Below, piece after piece: positions 18,172 through 20,671 of a stretch of 20,671 nucleotides of DNA. The position numbers and the translations under genes are program-made. The stretch spans positions 1 to 20,671 of the forward strand of contig JBFXHL010000041.1 in assembly GCA_050177075.1 (NCBI GenBank). Reading direction: 5' to 3'. Under the pieces are notes generated by a model that saw only the letters and a program-made list of their open reading frames with translations, was not told the DNA's origin and did not search any database. Within the stretch, counting starts at the first letter, position 1; every line of letters starts with the position of its first letter. This DNA comes from UBA2239 sp050177075. Lineage in GTDB: Bacteria; Pseudomonadota; Gammaproteobacteria; Burkholderiales; UBA9220.

Positions 18172-18197
18172 GCTCCACCGTAAGCATGACGGGGGGC
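18172..18197 (+). promoter_or_regulatory. Leader hairpin before rpsF, candidate S6:S18 autoregulatory site
   Basis: The rpsF leader can form a 9-bp hairpin with a single bulged A: GCTCC-A-CCGT (18172-18181), loop AAGCATG, then ACGGGGGGC (18189-18197), including one G-U pair. It ends 9 nt before the AAGGAG ribosome site at 18207-18212, so stabilising it could reduce initiation. In other bacteria the S6:S18 protein complex binds a structured CCG-containing motif in its own leader, and the position here fits. The structure is by-eye pairing; identity with the known motif is inferred. Confidence 0.4.
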
Positions 18198-18217
18198 TTA
18201 ATCCAAAAGGAGATTTC

Positions 18218-18604
18218 ATGCGCCATTACGAAATTATTTTCATCGTTCACCCTGACCAGAGCGAGCAGGTGCCCGGCATGATCGAGCGCTATCGCGGCAT
18301 GGTCACCGGTCGCAGCGGCCAGATCCATCGCCTGGAAGACTGGGGCCGCCGCCAACTGGCCTATCCGATCCAGAAAATTCACAAAGCGCACTATGTTCTG
18401 ATGAACATCGAGTGCGACCAGGAAACCCTGGAAGAACTCGAACACGCTTTCCGCTTCAACGATGCCGTCCTGCGCCACCTGACGGTAAGCAAGAAGGAAG
18501 CCGTGACCCAGCCTTCCCCCATGATGCGGGAAGAAAAGGCCAAGTCCGTGCTCCAGCCTTCCGAAGGCGGTTCCGAAGCCAAAGCGGAAGAAGCTGCCGC
18601 CTAA
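18218..18604 (+). CDS. rpsF: 30S ribosomal protein S6
   Basis: S6 binds with S18 to the central domain of 16S rRNA in the 30S platform. The 128-residue product begins MRHYEIIFIVHPDQSEQVPGM and contains HRLEDWGRRQLAYPIQKIHKA and FRFNDAVLRHLTV, all typical of S6, followed by a charged, low-complexity C-terminal tail. The in-frame upstream TTG at 18170 is rejected: AAGGAG at 18207-18212 sits five bases before the ATG at 18218, and the protein starts there in the family. It is the first gene of the operon, and priB starts 3 nt after its stop. Confidence 0.97.
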   Translation: MRHYEIIFIVHPDQSEQVPGMIERYRGMVTGRSGQIHRLEDWGRRQLAYPIQKIHKAHYVLMNIECDQETLEELEHAFRFNDAVLRHLTVSKKEAVTQPSPMMREEKAKSVLQPSEGGSEAKAEEAAA

Positions 18605-18607
18605 GCG

Positions 18608-18913
18608 GTGGAAGACAACCACGTCGCCTTGCGGGGCAAGGTCAGCGACATCGCTCCCTTGCGTTACACCCCAGGCGGGTTGCCGATACTGAGCTTCACC
18701 CTCAACCACGAGTCAGAGCAAGTCGAAGCGGGACAACGGCGCAAAGTACAGTGCGAAGTTCCCGTGATGGCAGTGGCAGAAGCGGCGGAAGCCGCAGGGA
18801 AAAGCAGAATCGGCGACCTGGTGGAAGTCACCGGCTTCATGGCCCAGAAAAGCCGCACCAGCAACAGACTGGTGCTCCATGTGAAAAGTATTAGATTGAT
18901 CGAAAGAGGTTAA
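18608..18913 (+). CDS. priB: Primosomal replication protein N (PriB)
   Basis: PriB is a small dimeric OB-fold protein, related to SSB, that joins PriA and DnaT-type factors to reload the replicative helicase at stalled forks. The 101-residue product shows the pattern of the family: ALRGKVSDIAPLRYTPGGLPILSFTLNHES at the start, QCEVPVM in the middle and a closing strand RLVLHVKSIRLI. The start is GTG, 3 nt after the rpsF stop, with only a distant weak Shine-Dalgarno (GGAAGAAG), so translation is probably coupled to rpsF. The insertion of priB between rpsF and rpsR is conserved in enterics and betaproteobacteria. Confidence 0.93.
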   Translation: MEDNHVALRGKVSDIAPLRYTPGGLPILSFTLNHESEQVEAGQRRKVQCEVPVMAVAEAAEAAGKSRIGDLVEVTGFMAQKSRTSNRLVLHVKSIRLIERG

Positions 18914-18915
18914 TT

Positions 18916-19185
18916 ATGGCTCGCAAAGAAACCAAAAAGCCTGGCCGTCCCAAGCGCGGCGGTTCCGGCTTCAGCAAGCGTCGTAAATACTGTCGTTTCA
19001 CCGCGGAAGGTATCAAGGAAATCGACTTCAAAGACCTGGATCTGCTGAAGGATTTCATCGCCGAAAACGGCAAGATCATCCCATCCCGCATTACCGGCAC
19101 CAAGGCCAAATATCAGCGTCAGTTGGGCATCGCCATCAAGCGCGCCCGCTTCCTGGCACTGCTGCCTTACACCGATCTGCACTAA
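18916..19185 (+). CDS. rpsR: 30S ribosomal protein S18
   Basis: S18 pairs with S6 on the 30S platform. The 89-residue product has a basic N-terminal extension (MARKETKKPGRPKRGGSGF) and then the conserved core RRKYCRFTAEGIKEIDFKD, the RNA-binding PSRITGTKAKYQRQL and a terminal RARFLALLPYTD. The ribosome site AGAGG is inside the end of priB, 2 nt upstream of which the gaps are minimal. The TAA stop overlaps the strong Shine-Dalgarno of rplI. A single Cys in the core (KYC) indicates the zinc-independent form. Confidence 0.97.
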   Translation: MARKETKKPGRPKRGGSGFSKRRKYCRFTAEGIKEIDFKDLDLLKDFIAENGKIIPSRITGTKAKYQRQLGIAIKRARFLALLPYTDLH

Positions 19186-19197
19186 GGAGGCACACTC

Positions 19198-19647
19198 ATG
19201 GAAATCATCCTGATCGAAAAAGTGGCCAACTTGGGGCAACTGGGCGACGTCGTTCGCGTCAAGGACGGCTATGCACGCAACTTCCTGATTCCTCAGGGCA
19301 AGGCCAAGCGCGCCACCGCCGCCAACATGGCCGAATTTGAGGCACGCCGCGCCGAACTGGAGAAAATCCAAGCCGAAAAACTGGCCGAGGCCCAGGTCCG
19401 TGCCGAAAAACTGGAAGGCTTCATGCTCCAGATTACCCGCAAGGCTGGCGTCGACGGCAAGCTGTTCGGCTCCGTTACCAATGCCGATATTGCCGAAGCC
19501 CTTACCGAGCAAGGCTCTGCCGTCAGCAAAGCCGAGGTTCGTCTGCCCGAAGGTCCCCTGAAGGCCATTGGCGACTACCCGGTCACCTTGTCCCTGCACA
19601 CCGACGTTACCGTCAACATCACGGTTTCCGTACTCGGTGCCAGTTAA
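19198..19647 (+). CDS. rplI: 50S ribosomal protein L9
   Basis: L9 binds near the base of the L1 stalk and reaches across to neighbouring ribosomes, limiting slippage. The 149-residue product has the N-terminal signature MEIILIEKVANLGQLGDVVRVKDGYARNFLIPQGKA (split here as the opening strand, GDVV strand and the N-FLIP motif at about 27-32), a long connecting helix (about 41-75) and the C-terminal domain with DGKLFGSVTNADIAEAL. An AAGGAGG ribosome site at 19184-19190 lies seven bases before the ATG. It is the last gene of the operon; a terminator follows within 25 nt. Confidence 0.97.
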   Translation: MEIILIEKVANLGQLGDVVRVKDGYARNFLIPQGKAKRATAANMAEFEARRAELEKIQAEKLAEAQVRAEKLEGFMLQITRKAGVDGKLFGSVTNADIAEALTEQGSAVSKAEVRLPEGPLKAIGDYPVTLSLHTDVTVNITVSVLGAS

Positions 19648-19667
19648 TCGTTAAGCGTTTTAACGAT
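19647..19667 (+). repeat. Perfect inverted repeat at the rplI stop codon
   Basis: ATCGTTAA (19647-19654) and TTAACGAT (19660-19667) form a perfect 8-bp AT-rich stem with a GCGTT loop, beginning at the last base of the rplI stop codon. No T tract follows it directly, so it is not itself a classic terminator. It may stabilise the mRNA end or act together with the terminator 4 nt downstream. Confidence 0.6.
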
Positions 19668-19670
19668 GTG

Positions 19671-19702
19671 AAGCCCCGTAACCGAAAGGTACGGGGCTTT
19701 TT
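19671..19702 (+). terminator. Intrinsic terminator of the rpsF-rplI operon
   Basis: AAGCCCCGTA (19671-19680) pairs perfectly with TACGGGGCTT (19690-19699). The apical part can fold further into CC-GAAA-GG with a GNRA-type tetraloop. A T5 tract (19698-19702) follows the GC-rich stem. Confidence 0.92.
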
Positions 19703-19745
19703 AGTTTCTGTCGTAGGTTCTCGCTCGAAGAATAGAATGCCGCAT

Positions 19746-19773
19746 GCTTCGCATAATGTATATTATGTAAAAT
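19746..19773 (+). other. dif: dif-like XerC/XerD recombination site
   Basis: The 28 bp divide into an 11-bp XerC-type arm GCTTCGCATAA (19746-19756), a 6-bp central region TGTATA (19757-19762) and an 11-bp XerD-type arm TTATGTAAAAT (19763-19773). Compared with the E. coli dif site as I remember it, 25 of 28 positions agree: two differences in the outer XerC arm, one in the XerD arm and an identical centre. XerC/XerD recombine at dif to resolve chromosome dimers at division, and some plasmids, phages and genomic islands use copies of it to integrate. The match is read directly; which of these roles applies here is not decided by the window. Confidence 0.85.
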
Positions 19774-19813
19774 GGTCAAAAAATTATATGCTATCACCAT
19801 AGGCGTTGCTGAT

Positions 19814-19822
19814 TGGTATAAA
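19814..19822 (+). promoter_or_regulatory. Extended -10 promoter-like motif in the AT-rich gap
   Basis: TGGTATAAA (19814-19822) is an extended -10 element (TGn directly before TATAAA, 5 of 6 to consensus). The -35 position has only TCACCA (19794-19799, 3 of 6), which extended -10 promoters tolerate. The surrounding sequence is clearly more AT-rich than the genes. Transcription would begin near 19829 and run into the terminator at 19900-19927. Confidence 0.35.
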
Positions 19823-19828
19823 AAAGGA

Positions 19829-19927
19829 ATCTCTCCTCAGCGTTTCTGTTTCGTGGGTTAGCCATCCAGCGGCAGAACAACCTCAACGCCTCCGGATCGA
19901 CGCCTTCAGCTTGAAGGCGTTTTTTTT
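19829..19927 (+). ncRNA. Candidate short transcript (possible small RNA)
   Basis: About 100 nt lie between a promoter-like extended -10 element and a very strong intrinsic terminator, with no convincing coding sequence. The last open stretch in one frame ends with a TGA inside the terminator loop (19911-19913), so the tail of a broken gene is also possible. The long U tail would suit Hfq binding. I recognise no known sRNA family in it. This is a prediction from flanking signals only. Confidence 0.25.
19900..19927 (+). terminator. Strong orphan intrinsic terminator
   Basis: ACGCCTTCA (19900-19908), loop GCT, TGAAGGCGT (19912-19920) form a perfect 9-bp stem that runs straight into eight T residues (19920-19927). 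No recognisable gene precedes it in the 170 nt after the dif-like site, and the rpsF operon already has its own terminator upstream. Confidence 0.85.
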
Positions 19928-19943
19928 CGACCTCGATCTTGCG

Positions 19944-19976
19944 TGACCTCTGCTGTCAATCATAGAGTCCAACGGG
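19944..19976 (-). repeat. Probable right end of the IS3-family element
   Basis: Beyond the transposase stop codon the sequence, read from outside inward on the plus strand, begins TGACCTCTGCTGTCAATC and continues AGAGTCCAACGGG. IS3-family terminal inverted repeats often begin with TG and contain a GTCC-type block, so the element may end at 19944. The matching left end lies outside the window, so neither the inverted repeat nor the target-site duplication can be confirmed. Confidence 0.35.
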
Positions 19977-20671
19977 TTAGGCTGCGAACAGTGTTGCATA
20001 GTACCGCTGCGTAAATTTTGCTGGGGACAGATACCCCAGCCTTTTCTGTTTCCGCTGCCGGTTGTAGAAGACCTCGATGTACTCGCTAATCTCCTGCCTT
20101 GCCTGCTCCCGGCTCTCGAACCTGCGATGATGCACCAGCTCATTTTTCAAGGTTCCCCAGAAACTCTCCATCGGGGCGTTATCCCAGCAATCCCCCTTGC
20201 GGCTCATTGAGGATTGCATGCCGAACTGATGCAGCAGCTTTTGATAAGCATGGGCACAGTACTGGCTGCCACGATCTGAATGGTGAACCAGTCCCTTCGG
20301 CGGGCGCTTGGTCGATACCGCCCGAAACAGGGCCTGCATCACCAGTGACTGGCTCATGCGCTCATTCATGGCATACCCCACCAACTCGCCATTGAACAGG
20401 TCTTTCAGTCCAGCCAGATACAGCCAGCCCTCATCTGTCGGAATATAGGTAATGTCCGATACCCATACCTTATTGGGGGCCGCCACCGCAAACTCCCGAT
20501 TCAGCAGATTCGGCGCCACGGGCAGCTTATGCCCGGAATCCGTGGTTACCCTAAATTTGCGCTTCTGTTTGCAGCGTAGTCCCAGCTTCTTGCGCAGTGT
20601 CCGAACACGGTATGGCGATACCTGTACCCCATGATCCGCCAAGTCGCTGTGCAGCCGTTCCGCGCTGTAAC
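19977..20671 (-). mobile_element. IS3-family transposase (OrfB, DDE), N-terminus outside window
   Basis: The frame is open from the window edge (20671) to TAA at 19977-19979, giving about 231 residues; the TTG at 20642 is not a real start, because the frame continues upstream as YSAERLHSDL, the usual OrfB helix region. The integrase core has catalytic Asp in WVSDITYIPTDEGWLYLA, Asp in HHSDRGSQY and Glu in NAPMESFWGTLKNE. There are 35 residues between the second Asp and the Glu, the DD(35)E spacing of the family. The C-terminus has YIEVFYNRQRKQKRLGYLSP. It most resembles the IS3 subgroup. OrfA and the frameshift site that joins it to OrfB would lie to the right. No frameshift is seen in the visible part, so the element may be active. 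Confidence 0.93.

Noticed and set aside
19853..19911. attC-like integron signal around GGGTTAGCC and AACGCC
   Set aside because: The core does not satisfy GTTRRRY, and no paired R'/L' boxes are seen.

Overview
The window is a gene-dense stretch of a proteobacterial chromosome of roughly 60% GC (judged by eye). It is most likely from a betaproteobacterium. The strongest evidence is protein-level: the Hfq N-terminus, the start of the YfgM-like protein (MYDLEEQEQLDALKAWW), the HisZ sequence, and a priB gene between rpsF and rpsR. Almost everything is conserved housekeeping sequence read left to right. The exceptions are one tRNA and an insertion sequence at the right end.

Positions 1-8483 hold the tail of ndk, then rlmN, pilW, rodZ, ispG, hisS, a yfgM-like gene, bamB and der. 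The genes are tightly packed and several overlap by 1-4 nt, so they probably form one transcription unit or a few. They cover nucleotide metabolism, RNA modification, type IV pilus assembly, cell shape, isoprenoid synthesis, tRNA charging, outer-membrane assembly and ribosome maturation. Positions 8484-14893 hold a leader region with a possible promoter, then hfq, hflX, hflK, hflC, a small DUF2065 membrane protein, hisZ and purA. This part ends at a perfect 12-bp bidirectional terminator shared with a convergent tRNA-Leu(CAG) gene on the minus strand. The tRNA promoter is squeezed against the start codon of rnr.

Positions 15029-19702 hold rnr and rlmB, then a promoter and structured leader, then the ribosomal operon rpsF-priB-rpsR-rplI with its terminator. 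In relatives I would expect dnaB after rplI. Here the housekeeping order breaks off.

Positions 19703-20671 are accessory in character. They contain a 28-bp sequence that matches the XerC/XerD recombination site dif at 25 of 28 positions compared with Escherichia coli dif as I remember it. An AT-rich stretch follows, with an extended -10 motif, then a very strong orphan terminator, possibly bounding a roughly 100-nt RNA. Last comes the 3' part of an IS3-family transposase on the minus strand, cut by the window edge. The dif-like site next to a ribosomal-protein operon is the observation most worth following. It is either the true chromosome-dimer resolution site or a copy used by a Xer-dependent mobile element. 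I see no CRISPR array, toxin-antitoxin pair or wholly new system.
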